Source: Mycolicibacterium neoaurum
Lineage (GTDB): Bacteria > Actinomycetota > Actinomycetes > Mycobacteriales > Mycobacteriaceae
Assembly: GCF_036946495.1 (NCBI RefSeq)
Contig: NZ_JAQIIX010000002.1
Coordinates: 310,001 to 374,000, forward strand
Direction: 5' to 3'
Length of the DNA: 64,000 bases
Shown: in pieces, positions 1 through 8,656 of the stretch
Position numbering within the stretch: the stretch's first letter is position 1
How the letters are laid out: each line of letters starts with the position of its first letter
Program-made: the position numbers and the translations under genes
Notes under the pieces: model-generated
What the model saw: the letters and a program-made list of their open reading frames with translations, nothing else
What the model was told of the DNA's origin: nothing
Databases searched by the model: none

Positions 1-31
1 GCAACCCTAACGCGACGGCCCGACGGGAAGC

Positions 32-799
32 TCAGTGGCGGGTCACGTCGATGACCTCGCCACACACCACCGCATGCACCGGGCCGTCGAACTCGGCCTT
101 GGCCTCGCTGATGACGTCCTCGCGAGACGTCCACGGCGGGATGTGGGTCAGCAGCAGTTTCCCGACTCCGGCACGGGCGGCGATCTGGCCGGCCTCGGTA
201 CCCGACAGGTGCAGATTGGGCGGCCGCTCGGGGGAATGGGTCCAGGACGCCTCGCACAGGAACACGTCGACACCACGCGCCAGTTCGACCACCGCATCGC
301 AGATGCCGGTGTCGCCGCTGTAGGCGAAGGTGACGCCATCGCGATCGGTGAAGCGCATGCCGTAGGACTCGGTGGGGTGACACACCAGCCGCGGTTCGAC
401 CGTCAGGGCTCCGAGCCGCACCTCTTGACCGTCGACCCAGGGCTGGACGTCGAAAATATCGGAGACATCATCGATCTCGCCGCCCTCGGGCGAGGATGCC
501 GCGCCGAGCCGCTCCCAGGTATGCGAAGGACCGAACAACATGGCCCTCCCCTTGGGCGGGGACGGGTGGTACCGGCGCCACACGAACAGGCCGGGCAGAT
601 CCAGGCAGTGATCGGCGTGCAGATGCGACAGCAGGACGTTCACCGATCCGGGGTCGGCGTACCGCTGCAGCGCGCCGAGCACCCCGCCGCCGAAGTCCAG
701 GACCATGGGCGCGGTGTCGGGCTCGGTCAGCAGATATCCGGACGCGGGCGAATCGGGGCCGACAACACTGCCGGAACAACCCAGTACGGTGATTCGCAC
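32..799 (-). CDS. MBL-fold metallo-hydrolase, Rv1339-like cyclic nucleotide phosphodiesterase
   Basis: A 255-residue cytosolic metallo-beta-lactamase-fold protein. The metal motif HLHADH is at residues 59-64; a later H (about 141), the D of SGDTG (about 163) and the H of LLLTH (about 218) complete the usual dinuclear site. By position and sequence it matches M. tuberculosis Rv1339, reported as an atypical class II cAMP phosphodiesterase, so cAMP turnover is the likely role; that transfer is by homology. The start is a GTG. It lies 110 bp downstream of the rhomboid gene on the same strand, with no murI between them. Bases 1-31 hold no visible gene. Confidence 0.88.
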   Translation of the reverse strand: MRITVLGCSGSVVGPDSPASGYLLTEPDTAPMVLDFGGGVLGALQRYADPGSVNVLLSHLHADHCLDLPGLFVWRRYHPSPPKGRAMLFGPSHTWERLGAASSPEGGEIDDVSDIFDVQPWVDGQEVRLGALTVEPRLVCHPTESYGMRFTDRDGVTFAYSGDTGICDAVVELARGVDVFLCEASWTHSPERPPNLHLSGTEAGQIAARAGVGKLLLTHIPPWTSREDVISEAKAEFDGPVHAVVCGEVIDVTRH

Positions 800-909
800 A
801 GCACTAGCTTGCCACGTCGGTCAGCGGCGCGACGAAAGCACGACCGCATTCAGCGACAAGATTCATTTTGTGTCCGCACCGTGATGCACGACATGGCCCG
901 CGGGCCGGG

Positions 910-1569
910 TCAGGAGCGCAACGCTGCCGGACCCGTGCGCGTGGTGCGGGCCTTGCGCTCCGGGCCGGACAGCACATAGGCGGCGATCAGCCCGGCGATC
1001 GCGCCGGACAGATGTCCCTGCCAGGACACCCCCGGCGCACCGGGTAGCACCCCGAACAGGATGCCTCCGTACACCAGCGCGACGGTCACCCCGACGACGA
1101 TCTCCCAGGCCTTGCGGGTGAAGAATCCGAACACGATCAGAAACGTCAGCCAGCCGAAGATCAGCCCGGACGCGCCGATGTGATTGGTGGTGCACTGCAC
1201 CCCCACATACGGACAGTGCGCACCGATGTTGCCGATCAGCCAGGTGCCGAACCCGCCGAGCAACCAGATGATGGCGGTGGCGCCGAGGAACCGCCCCATG
1301 CCGGCCAGCGTCATCAGGAAGCCGAGCACCAGCGCGGGCACGGTGTTGGCGATCAGATGGGGCCACCCGCCGTGCAACAGCGGCGCCCACAGGATGCCCC
1401 ACAGCCCGTCGGTCTCCAGCGGGCGAATCCCGTCCTGGTCGAGACGATGGCCGAGAACGGTGTCGATGATCTCCATCACGTACAGCAGCGCCACGAAACC
1501 GACGATCGTGAGCCCGCCGACCACCCAGGCCGGCCGATTCTTCGGCGCCCGGGTGTCGGGTAGATTCAT
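910..1569 (-). CDS. Rhomboid-family intramembrane serine protease
   Basis: A 219-residue polytopic membrane protein (Rv1337 type). The catalytic serine is in GASGLIFGW (Ser134) and the partner histidine in GHLSGA (His186). H71 and N75 in HLIANT match the oxyanion-side H-x3-N of the family. About six hydrophobic segments span residues 17-200. ATG 1569 was chosen because it lies just downstream of the cysM stop; a longer open frame upstream runs through cysM and is not credible. It is the last gene of the cysM-side cluster. The substrate is unknown. Confidence 0.88.
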   Translation of the reverse strand: MNLPDTRAPKNRPAWVVGGLTIVGFVALLYVMEIIDTVLGHRLDQDGIRPLETDGLWGILWAPLLHGGWPHLIANTVPALVLGFLMTLAGMGRFLGATAIIWLLGGFGTWLIGNIGAHCPYVGVQCTTNHIGASGLIFGWLTFLIVFGFFTRKAWEIVVGVTVALVYGGILFGVLPGAPGVSWQGHLSGAIAGLIAAYVLSGPERKARTTRTGPAALRS

Positions 1570-1579
1570 GCCCACTCGC

Positions 1580-2548
1580 TCATGCCCAGAGTTGCCCTTC
1601 CAGTGCGTCTTCCGCATCGTCCAGGCTACCGGCGTAGGCACCGGTGGACAGATACTTCCATCCGGCGTCACAGATGGTGAAAGCGATATCGGCGCGCTCG
1701 CCGGCCTTGATGGCTTTGGCACCCATACCGAGAGCGGCGTGCAGGATGGCGCCCGAGGAGATGCCCGCGAAGATGCCCTCCACCTGGACCAGCTCACGGG
1801 TGCGCTTGACCGCGTCGAAGGCGCCGACCGAGTAGCGGGTGGTCAGGATCTCCGGGTCGTAGAGCTCGGGGACGAAGCCCTCGTCGATATTGCGCAGCGC
1901 ATAGACGCCTTCGCCGTAGCGCGGTTCGGCGGCCACGATCTGCACCCCGGGCACCTGCTCACGCAGGAACCGACCGGTGCCCATCAGGGTGCCGGTGGTG
2001 CCGAGACCACCGACGAAATGCGTGATCTCGGGCAGATCGGCAAGCAACTCCGGACCGGTGGTCTCGTAGTGCGCGGCGGCATTGGCCGGGTTGCCGTATT
2101 GGTAGAGCATCACCCACGAGGGATTCTGTGCGGCAAGCTCTTTGGCGTGCGCGACGGCGGTGTTCGAACCGCCCTCGGCGGGCGAGAAGATGATCTTCGC
2201 ACCATAGAGCTCCAGGAGTTGGCGTCGCTCGATCGACGTGTTCTCCGGCATCACGCAGATCATCCGGTAGCCCTTGAGCAGCGCCGCCATGGCAAGGGAG
2301 ATTCCGGTATTGCCACTTGTGGGTTCCAGCAGTGTGTCCCCCGGACTGATCAGCCCGTCACGTTCGGCCTGTTCGATCATCCGCAGCGCAGGGCGGTCCT
2401 TGATCGACCCGGTGGGATTGCGGTCCTCCAACTTGGCCCACAACCGCACATGCGGTCCGTCGGCGCCGTCCTCCCAGCGCGGTGACAGCCGCTGCAAGCC
2501 GACCAGCGGGGTGTTCCCCAGGGCGTGCAGCAGCGAGTCGTAACGCAC
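1580..2548 (-). CDS. cysM: Cysteine synthase CysM, O-phosphoserine and CysO-thiocarboxylate dependent
   Basis: A 322-residue PLP enzyme of the OAS sulfhydrylase fold. The PLP lysine is in NPTGSIKDR (K50), the TSGNTG substrate loop is at 77-82 and the phosphate-binding GGLGTTGT loop at about 180-187. R219 in YALRN corresponds to the arginine that makes M. tuberculosis CysM prefer O-phosphoserine over O-acetylserine. The sulfur donor is thiocarboxylated CysO, encoded immediately upstream, which supports the assignment. The product is a CysO-cysteine adduct released by the Mec protease two genes upstream. Length is normal for the family. Confidence 0.95.
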   Translation of the reverse strand: MRYDSLLHALGNTPLVGLQRLSPRWEDGADGPHVRLWAKLEDRNPTGSIKDRPALRMIEQAERDGLISPGDTLLEPTSGNTGISLAMAALLKGYRMICVMPENTSIERRQLLELYGAKIIFSPAEGGSNTAVAHAKELAAQNPSWVMLYQYGNPANAAAHYETTGPELLADLPEITHFVGGLGTTGTLMGTGRFLREQVPGVQIVAAEPRYGEGVYALRNIDEGFVPELYDPEILTTRYSVGAFDAVKRTRELVQVEGIFAGISSGAILHAALGMGAKAIKAGERADIAFTICDAGWKYLSTGAYAGSLDDAEDALEGQLWA

Positions 2549-2550
2549 GC

Positions 2551-2832
2551 CTAGCCGCCCGCGACAGCGGGCAGGATCGTCACCGAGTCGCCGTTGCCGA
2601 TCGCGGTGTCCAGGCCACCGGAGAACCGGACGTCCTCGTCGTTGACATAGATGTTGACGAAGCGGTGCAACTTGCCTGCATTGTCGGAGTCGATCAGACG
2701 CTCCGATATGCCCGGGTAGTTGGACTCCAGATCGGCGATGACGGCCTGCAGGGTCTCACCGTTGGCTTCGACACGCTTCTCCCCACCGGTGTGGGTGCGC
2801 AGGATGGTCGGGATGGACACGGTTACGGACAC
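2551..2832 (-). CDS. cysO: Sulfur carrier protein CysO (MoaD/ThiS-like)
   Basis: A 93-residue ubiquitin-fold sulfur carrier ending in the diagnostic Gly-Gly (AVAGG), where the thiocarboxylate forms. It donates sulfur to CysM in the hydrogen-peroxide-tolerant cysteine route known in mycobacteria. It sits 2 bp upstream of cysM and 11 bp downstream of mec, so the three are one transcription unit. Its activating enzyme (MoeZ/MoeBR type) is not in this window. Confidence 0.95.
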   Translation of the reverse strand: MSVTVSIPTILRTHTGGEKRVEANGETLQAVIADLESNYPGISERLIDSDNAGKLHRFVNIYVNDEDVRFSGGLDTAIGNGDSVTILPAVAGG

Positions 2833-2843
2833 GGTGGCCTCTC

Positions 2844-3263
2844 TCAGGATTCGTAGTTCTCGACGATGCTGACTGGTTCTTCGGTGACAACGCCATCGAG
2901 GATGCGGTAGCTGCGCAGTTCGTGCGTTTGTGGATCACGCGTCGAGACCAGGACATAGTGCGCGTCCGGTTCGGAGGCGAAGGAGATGTCGGTACGACTC
3001 GGGTAGGCCTCGGTCGCGGTGTGCGAGTGGTAGATGACGACCGGGACCTCGTCGTTGTCATCCATCTGGCGCCACACCTTGAGCTGTTCACCGGAATCGA
3101 ACCGGTAGAAGGTCGGGGACCGCTCGGCGTTGACCATCGGGATGAAACGCTGCGGGCGATCCGAACCCTCCGGCCCGGCGACCACGCCGCAGGCTTCGTC
3201 GGGATGGTCGGCGCGCGCGTGGGCCACCATGGCGTCCACCAGGTCGGCGCGGATCACCAGCAC
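2844..3263 (-). CDS. mec: Mec, JAMM/MPN+ zinc metalloprotease releasing cysteine from CysO
   Basis: A 139-residue cytosolic peptidase with a complete JAMM motif, H-S-H then seven residues then S-R-T-D (HSHTATEAYPSRTD). In M. tuberculosis the enzyme hydrolyses the CysO-Cys bond, freeing cysteine and regenerating CysO. GTG at 3263 gives the family-like start VLVIRADLV; a second GTG two codons in is possible. It abuts the P1-peptidase stop (3265), consistent with translational coupling. Confidence 0.92.
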   Translation of the reverse strand: MLVIRADLVDAMVAHARADHPDEACGVVAGPEGSDRPQRFIPMVNAERSPTFYRFDSGEQLKVWRQMDDNDEVPVVIYHSHTATEAYPSRTDISFASEPDAHYVLVSTRDPQTHELRSYRILDGVVTEEPVSIVENYES

Positions 3264-3264
3264 G

Positions 3265-4326
3265 TCAGGACTCCGTCTCTCTTGCAGATGCGAACGCTCC
3301 GGGCAACAGGCCACGGTAGGTCGGTATTCCGGCGACCGACTCGGCGGCCAGCACGCCGACCAGGACGGCACGCGCCAGACAGTCGGCCGCGGCCGCCCCC
3401 AACGCGGTGACCAGCGCGGTCTCCGGGGACATCGCGACGGGCACCTTCTCCGAGGGCGGAACCTGCACCGCACCGGTGGCCAGCGCGAAGACGGTGTCGC
3501 CGTCGACCGGGGTGTGGGCCGGCCTGATGGCATGCGCCAGCCCGTCCTGGGCGGCGATGGCCAGCCGACGGCATCCCGCAGGGCTCAACGCGGCATCGGT
3601 GGCCACGACGGCGATGGTGGTGTTCAACGGGCTGCTCTTGGTGTTCAGGGCCGCGAACTCGGCGATCTGTTCCTCCGGCGGGGCGCTCAGGCCGAAGAGC
3701 GCGGTCAGATCCGACATCCAGGGCAGCCCGGTGGCCGGATCGATGACATTGCCGCCGGAGTTGACCGTGACGATGGCCCCGACGCTCACGCCCAGGTCGG
3801 GCAGCCCGATCGAGGCGGTGCCCAGTCCGCCCTTGAGCACGCCGGCGCGCGCACCGGCACCGGCGCCGACGTTTCCCACCGCGACCCGGTCGCCGGCATC
3901 GGCCGCGGATTTCACGGCGGCGTAACCGAATTCGGCGGTGGGCCGGCATCCCCAACCGCCGACCGGCAGGTCGAAGATGACCGCGCCCGGCACGATCGGC
4001 ACCACGCCGCCGTCCATCGCGACACCGCGGCCCTGTTCCTCCAGCCAGGTCATCACGCCGTCTGCGGCGGCCAACCCGTAGGCGCTGCCGCCGGTGAGCA
4101 CCACCGCGTCGACGTGTCGCACGCTGTTGGCCGGGTCCAGCAGATCGGTCTCGCGGCTCCCCGGCGCGCCACCGCGACAGTCGACCGCACCTACCGTGCC
4201 GGCCGGCGCCAGCACCACGGTGCTGCCCGCAGCCCAGCCCGACCCCAGGGTGACATCGTCGTCGATGCGGTGATGATGCCCGACGCGGATTCCTGCGATA
4301 TCGGTGATGGCGCCGAACTCGGTCAT
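3265..4326 (-). CDS. P1/S58 family self-processing peptidase (DmpA/NylC-like, Rv1333 homologue)
   Basis: A 353-residue Ntn-hydrolase. The TGGSAYGL segment (about 78-85) and the GNVGAGAG glycine loop (151-158) are family hallmarks. The segment SSPLNTTIAVVATDA (about 231-245) marks the autocleavage site, with Asn235/Thr236 as the probable cleaved bond and Thr236 as new N-terminal nucleophile, by analogy with NylC-type members. Its natural substrate is unknown. The ATG start overlaps the DUF2017 stop (ATGA), so the two are translationally coupled. Confidence 0.87.
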   Translation of the reverse strand: MTEFGAITDIAGIRVGHHHRIDDDVTLGSGWAAGSTVVLAPAGTVGAVDCRGGAPGSRETDLLDPANSVRHVDAVVLTGGSAYGLAAADGVMTWLEEQGRGVAMDGGVVPIVPGAVIFDLPVGGWGCRPTAEFGYAAVKSAADAGDRVAVGNVGAGAGARAGVLKGGLGTASIGLPDLGVSVGAIVTVNSGGNVIDPATGLPWMSDLTALFGLSAPPEEQIAEFAALNTKSSPLNTTIAVVATDAALSPAGCRRLAIAAQDGLAHAIRPAHTPVDGDTVFALATGAVQVPPSEKVPVAMSPETALVTALGAAAADCLARAVLVGVLAAESVAGIPTYRGLLPGAFASARETES

Positions 4327-4907
4327 CGACTCTGTCCCATGAGCCCGAGCACCAGATACTCCTGCAGTACGGTCAGCCACTGGTACACGTCCAGATGCCC
4401 GGCCATCGGGTGCCCGACCGGCAGTTGGTCCAACCCGCCGGGGCCGATCTCGAGCATGGAGCCCAGCGCCAACCGCACATCGTTGACCGCCGACGCCCAC
4501 GCCTGCGCATCGTCCTCGGACAGCTCGAATTTTCCGCCGCCCTCCGGCAACGTCTCCAAGAGGCGTTGCGCGGCTTTCCTTTTCGCAGCGATGATGGTCG
4601 GCTCATGCAGGCTGCGCAGCGCGCTGTTGAGACTGTCGGCCGCCGACGAGCCCGCCGGATGCTCGGTGCGGGCCCGGTAGAAATCGGGCAGCAGCCGCTT
4701 CATCGTCTCGTCCTCAGGGGGCGTCGAGTGCCCGGTCTTGATCCCGGTCAGGTCGCTGAGTTCGTCGGTCGGAGCGGCGGATTCACGCTCGTCGAGCATC
4801 CCGGTGAGCGAGGCGACCAGATTGCGCAGCAGATCTGCTTCGTGCGGGGCCAGCGAAGACCGGAACCGCGGGCCGTCGGCGCCCTCGAGGCGTTTCCATT
4901 TGCGCAC
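4323..4907 (-). CDS. DUF2017 family protein (Rv1332 homologue)
   Basis: A 194-residue soluble protein of the actinobacterial DUF2017 family. N-terminal MRKWKRLEG, a conserved APHEADLLRNL segment and a C-terminal LGLMGQS are visible. No enzymatic motif is apparent. It lies 3 bp downstream of clpS and overlaps the P1 peptidase by 4 bp. Constant linkage to clpS is the only functional hint. Confidence 0.85.
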   Translation of the reverse strand: MRKWKRLEGADGPRFRSSLAPHEADLLRNLVASLTGMLDERESAAPTDELSDLTGIKTGHSTPPEDETMKRLLPDFYRARTEHPAGSSAADSLNSALRSLHEPTIIAAKRKAAQRLLETLPEGGGKFELSEDDAQAWASAVNDVRLALGSMLEIGPGGLDQLPVGHPMAGHLDVYQWLTVLQEYLVLGLMGQSR

Positions 4908-4910
4908 CGG

Positions 4911-5213
4911 TCAGCGGTCCTGCTGCATGGTCGCCCACAGGCCCGCCGAGTGCAGCTTGGTGACGTCGACCTCCATCGACTCCCGGCTGCCGGAGGACAC
5001 CACGGCCTTGCCCTCGGTGTGCACCTGCATCATCAATTTGGTGGCATGCGGTTCGGAGTAGCCGAACAGCTTCTGGAACACGTAGGTCACATACGACATC
5101 AGGTTCACCGGGTCGTCCCACACGATCGTCACCCAGGGGCTGTCGGTCGCATCGCGACTCTCGGTGGCCTCGTCCTCACGGGTACCCGGCCGAGTCCGCG
5201 CTGGGGTAACCAT
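4911..5213 (-). CDS. clpS: ClpS, adaptor of the ClpC/ClpP N-degron pathway
   Basis: A 100-residue adaptor that delivers N-end-rule substrates to ClpCP. After a disordered N-terminus come WVTIVWDDPVNLMSYV, including the substrate-binding D-D-P-x-N-x-M pattern, and the H-x8-G segment HTEGKAVV. ATG 5213 gives the usual actinobacterial length; the open frame upstream runs into the promoter region of pncB. It starts the minus-strand clpS-DUF2017-peptidase-mec-cysO-cysM-rhomboid series. Confidence 0.93.
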   Translation of the reverse strand: MVTPARTRPGTREDEATESRDATDSPWVTIVWDDPVNLMSYVTYVFQKLFGYSEPHATKLMMQVHTEGKAVVSSGSRESMEVDVTKLHSAGLWATMQQDR

Positions 5214-5265
5214 GCCCGACAGACTACCGGGGTGGCACTTCCCGCCCGAATCGGAACCGGACCGA

Positions 5266-5271
5266 TACGGT
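5266..5271 (+). promoter_or_regulatory. -10 element giving a probable leaderless pncB mRNA
   Basis: TACGGT matches the mycobacterial -10 consensus TANNNT and lies 7 nt before the pncB GTG at 5279, so transcription would start at or next to the start codon. No Shine-Dalgarno sequence is present. Confidence 0.5.
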
Positions 5272-5278
5272 TGGGGAC

Positions 5279-6610
5279 GTGAACGACCCCGTGAGCACCG
5301 CGCTGCTGACCGACAAGTACGAGCTGACGATGCTCGCCGCGGCACTGCGCGACGGGTCGGCGCACCGGCGCTGCACGTTCGAGGTGTTTGCCCGCCGGCT
5401 GCCGGACGGCCGCCGATACGGCGTGGTAGCCGGCACCGGACGCCTGGTGGATGCGCTGGCGCACTTCACCTTCGATGCGGACACCTTGGACACCGTCACC
5501 GATTTTCTCGACGAACGGACCCGCGAGTTCCTGGCCGGCTTCCGATTCGGCGGTGATATCGACGGATACCCCGAGGGCGAGCTGTACTTCCCGAACTCGC
5601 CGGTGCTCTCGGTGCATGGCAGTTTCGCCGAATGCGTCATCCTCGAGACGCTGGCGCTTTCGGTGCTCAACCACGATTGTGCGATCGCCTCGGCTGCCGC
5701 CCGGATGGTCTCCGCGGCGGCCGGCCGCCAACTGATCGAGATGGGGTCGCGGCGCACCCACGAGCAGGCCGCGGTCGCCGCGGCGCGTGCGGCGTGGATC
5801 GCCGGCTTCGACGGCAGCTCCAACCTGGCCGCCCAGCACCGCTACGGCGTACCCGCGCTGGGCACCAGCGCTCACGCTTTCACCCTGCTACACACCGGCC
5901 CGGAGGGCACCGCCGACCGCACCGCACAGGACGCATCGGAACGCATCGCCTTCGCCGCACAGGTCGATGCCCTCGGCGTGGGCACCACCTTGCTGGTGGA
6001 CACCTATGACATCACCGCAGGGGTGGCCAATGCCATCGCGGTGGCCGGACCCGAACTCGGAGCCGTGCGCATCGACTCCGGCGACCTCGGCGTGGTGGCC
6101 GGGCAGGTCCGGCGCCAGCTCGACGAGCTGGGTGCCCGCAACACCCGCATCGTCGTCTCCGGCGACCTCGACGAGTTCGCCATCGCGGCATTGCGCGCCG
6201 AGCCGGTCGACAGTTACGGCGTCGGGACCTCACTGGTCACCGGCTCCGGCGCCCCCACCGCGGGGATGGTCTACAAGTTGGCCGAGGTCGACGGCATCCC
6301 GGTACAGAAGCGCAGCGCGCAGAAGGGTTCCCAGGGCGGGGCCAAGGAGTCCATGCGCGTGGCCAAACCGTCGGGGACCATCACCGAGGAGCTGGTCTTC
6401 CCCGCAGGCCACCCACCGGCGGTCGAATCCGGGCTCACCGCACGACCGTTGAGCATTCCGCTGGTGCGCGCCGGTGAGCCGGTCGACACGCCCGATCTCG
6501 ATGCGGCGCGCACGCTGATGGCCGCCGGGCTCACCAGTCTGCCCTGGGACGGACTGAAGCTCTCGCGGGGTGAACCCGCCGTCGCCACCCGCGTGGTTCC
6601 CGCCAGGTGA
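5279..6610 (+). CDS. pncB: Nicotinate phosphoribosyltransferase
   Basis: A 443-residue enzyme converting nicotinate, PRPP and ATP to nicotinate mononucleotide in NAD salvage. N-terminal LLTDKYELTML and the GTSAHAF segment carrying the family's phosphohistidine are visible, as is the phosphate-binding VRIDSGDLG region. GTG start without Shine-Dalgarno, apparently leaderless. The 3' end overlaps dinG by 4 bp (GTGA), so the two are co-transcribed. Corresponds to M. tuberculosis pncB1. Confidence 0.94.
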   Translation: MNDPVSTALLTDKYELTMLAAALRDGSAHRRCTFEVFARRLPDGRRYGVVAGTGRLVDALAHFTFDADTLDTVTDFLDERTREFLAGFRFGGDIDGYPEGELYFPNSPVLSVHGSFAECVILETLALSVLNHDCAIASAAARMVSAAAGRQLIEMGSRRTHEQAAVAAARAAWIAGFDGSSNLAAQHRYGVPALGTSAHAFTLLHTGPEGTADRTAQDASERIAFAAQVDALGVGTTLLVDTYDITAGVANAIAVAGPELGAVRIDSGDLGVVAGQVRRQLDELGARNTRIVVSGDLDEFAIAALRAEPVDSYGVGTSLVTGSGAPTAGMVYKLAEVDGIPVQKRSAQKGSQGGAKESMRVAKPSGTITEELVFPAGHPPAVESGLTARPLSIPLVRAGEPVDTPDLDAARTLMAAGLTSLPWDGLKLSRGEPAVATRVVPAR

Positions 6611-8595
6611 CCGCCACCGCCACCGTCACCGACCTGCTGGCCACCGCGGTCGACTCCCTGGGCGGCACCCAGCGCGCCGGTCAGGTCGAGATGGCCCAGG
6701 CCGTCACAGAGGCGTTCGAAACCGGCAAGCACCTCGCCGTCCAGGCAGGCACCGGCACCGGCAAATCACTGGCCTATCTGGTCCCCTCGATCGCCCGCGC
6801 GGTATCGGCGGGGTCGCCGGTGGTGGTATCGACCGCAACCATCGCGCTGCAGCGTCAGCTCGTCGACCGTGACCTGCCGAGGCTGGCCGATGCGCTGGCC
6901 TCGCGGCTGCCCCGCAAACCGACCTTCGCGTTGCTCAAAGGCCGGGGAAACTATCTGTGCCTGAACAAGATCCACAACGGCTCCGCATCCGAAGGGGATG
7001 ATCTGCCCCAGGAGGAATTGTTCGACGCGGTCGCCGCGACCGCGCTGGGACGCGATGTGCAGCGGCTCACAGCGTGGGCCTCGGACACCGAGACCGGTGA
7101 CCGCGACGAGCTGTCCCCCGGTGTACCGGACCGATCGTGGAGCCAGGTCAGCGTGTCGGCCCGCGAATGCATCGGGGTGTCGCGCTGCCCCTACAGCGCC
7201 GACTGCTACTCGGAGAAGGCACGCGCCAAGGCAGGTACCGCCGACATCGTGGTCACCAACCATGCACTGCTGGCCATCGACGCCATCGCCGACGCCTCGG
7301 TGCTGCCCGAACACGAGATGCTGGTCGTCGACGAGGCCCACGAACTCGCCGACCGGGTGACCGGGGTGGCGACCGGTGAGCTGTCGGCCACGGCCTTGGG
7401 CGCCGCCCAACGACGGATAGGGCGACTGGTCGCCGATGAGCTCGTCGAGCGCTTCGAGGCGGCCGGGGCCAACCTGGCATCGATGATCCACGACGCAGAA
7501 CCCGGGCGCATCGATCATCTCGACGACGAACTGGCCACCTACCTGACCGCGCTACGCGATGCGGCATTCGTGATCCGCTCGGCGATCGACACCACCCCAT
7601 CGGACCCGCAGGCCGCCGCGGCGCGCACCGAGGCCGTCACCGCGGTCACCGAGATCGGCGATATCGCCGCGCGGATGTTGGATTCGTTCGGTCCCGCCAT
7701 CCCCGACCGGGTGGATGTGGTGTGGCTGGATCACGAGGATAACAGCAGGGCCGCCGCGGGCAAGCGCGCGGTGCTGCGGGTCGCCCCGCTGTCGGTGTCG
7801 GGTCTGTTGCGCACCAGGCTGTTTGCCCGCGCCACCGCCGTGCTGACCTCGGCCACCCTGACCCTCGGCGGCAGCTTCGACGGCATGGCGGCCGCTTGGG
7901 GCCTCTCCGGCGGCGACCAGCCCGACCGATGGCGCGGGCTCGACGTCGGCTCGCCGTTCGACCATGCGAAGTCCGGAATCCTCTATGTGGCAAAGCATCT
8001 GCCGCCTCCTGGCCGCGATGGCACCGGATCGTCGGCGCAGCTCGACGAGATCGAAGCGCTGATCACCGCAGCCGGCGGCCGTACTCTCGGGCTGTTCTCG
8101 TCGATGCGCGCGGCCAAGGCCACTGCCGAGGTGATGGCCGAGCGGTTGTCGACCCCGGTGCTGTGTCAGGGCCAGGACACCACCGCGGCATTGGTCAAGC
8201 AGTTCGCCGACGACGAGCAGACCTCATTGTTCGGCACGCTGTCGTTGTGGCAGGGCGTCGACGTCCCCGGGCCGACCCTCTCGCTGGTGTTGATCGACCG
8301 GATCCCCTTCCCGCGGCCCGATGATCCGCTGCTGACCGCTCGGCAGCGTGCGATCGCCGCCCGCGGCGGCAACGGATTCATGGCGGTGGCAGCCAGCCAT
8401 GCCGCATTGCTGTTGTCCCAGGGGGCGGGCCGATTGTTGCGCCGGATCGACGATCGCGGCGTCGTCGCGATCCTGGACTCCCGGATGGCAACCGCCCGCT
8501 ACGGCGGATTCCTGCGCGCCTCGCTGCCGCCGTTCTGGGCCACCACCGACCCGGAACGGGTGCGGGCCGCGCTGATTCGCCTGCGCAACGGCTGA
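6607..8595 (+). CDS. dinG: ATP-dependent DNA helicase DinG (XPD-like, iron-sulfur)
   Basis: A 662-residue superfamily 2 helicase. Walker A AGTGTGKS is at 47-54 and the DEAH box at 242-245. Four cysteines, C118 and C188/C194/C200, are placed as in the XPD/DinG 4Fe-4S domain. The C-terminal helicase domain carries LWQGVDVPG and QGAGRLLRR (motif VI). Expected role is unwinding of 5'-overhang, R-loop or G4 structures in repair. It overlaps pncB by 4 bp. Confidence 0.93.
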   Translation: MTATATVTDLLATAVDSLGGTQRAGQVEMAQAVTEAFETGKHLAVQAGTGTGKSLAYLVPSIARAVSAGSPVVVSTATIALQRQLVDRDLPRLADALASRLPRKPTFALLKGRGNYLCLNKIHNGSASEGDDLPQEELFDAVAATALGRDVQRLTAWASDTETGDRDELSPGVPDRSWSQVSVSARECIGVSRCPYSADCYSEKARAKAGTADIVVTNHALLAIDAIADASVLPEHEMLVVDEAHELADRVTGVATGELSATALGAAQRRIGRLVADELVERFEAAGANLASMIHDAEPGRIDHLDDELATYLTALRDAAFVIRSAIDTTPSDPQAAAARTEAVTAVTEIGDIAARMLDSFGPAIPDRVDVVWLDHEDNSRAAAGKRAVLRVAPLSVSGLLRTRLFARATAVLTSATLTLGGSFDGMAAAWGLSGGDQPDRWRGLDVGSPFDHAKSGILYVAKHLPPPGRDGTGSSAQLDEIEALITAAGGRTLGLFSSMRAAKATAEVMAERLSTPVLCQGQDTTAALVKQFADDEQTSLFGTLSLWQGVDVPGPTLSLVLIDRIPFPRPDDPLLTARQRAIAARGGNGFMAVAASHAALLLSQGAGRLLRRIDDRGVVAILDSRMATARYGGFLRASLPPFWATTDPERVRAALIRLRNG

Positions 8596-8602
8596 TTGTC
8601 AC

Positions 8603-8655
8603 TATTCTGCTACCCAGAAACGTGCCCCGCCCGGGCGCACCGGAAAGGCGGGGCA
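8603..8655 (+). promoter_or_regulatory. Promoter and start-proximal hairpin of the metalloprotease gene
   Basis: A -10-like TATTCT (8603-8608) is followed by a perfect 9-bp inverted repeat: TGCCCCGCC at 8623-8631 and GGCGGGGCA at 8647-8655, loop 15 nt. The right arm ends one base before the ATG at 8657, and the likely ribosome-binding purines (GGAAAGG, 8642-8648) lie in the loop and arm. The hairpin could limit translation; it could also act as a weak terminator for dinG. Confidence 0.45.
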
Positions 8656-8656
8656 G

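Noticed and set aside
1184..2485. 433-codon open frame antisense to rhomboid and cysM
   Set aside because: High-GC shadow frame; composition is G/A/R/P-rich noise over two well-supported genes.
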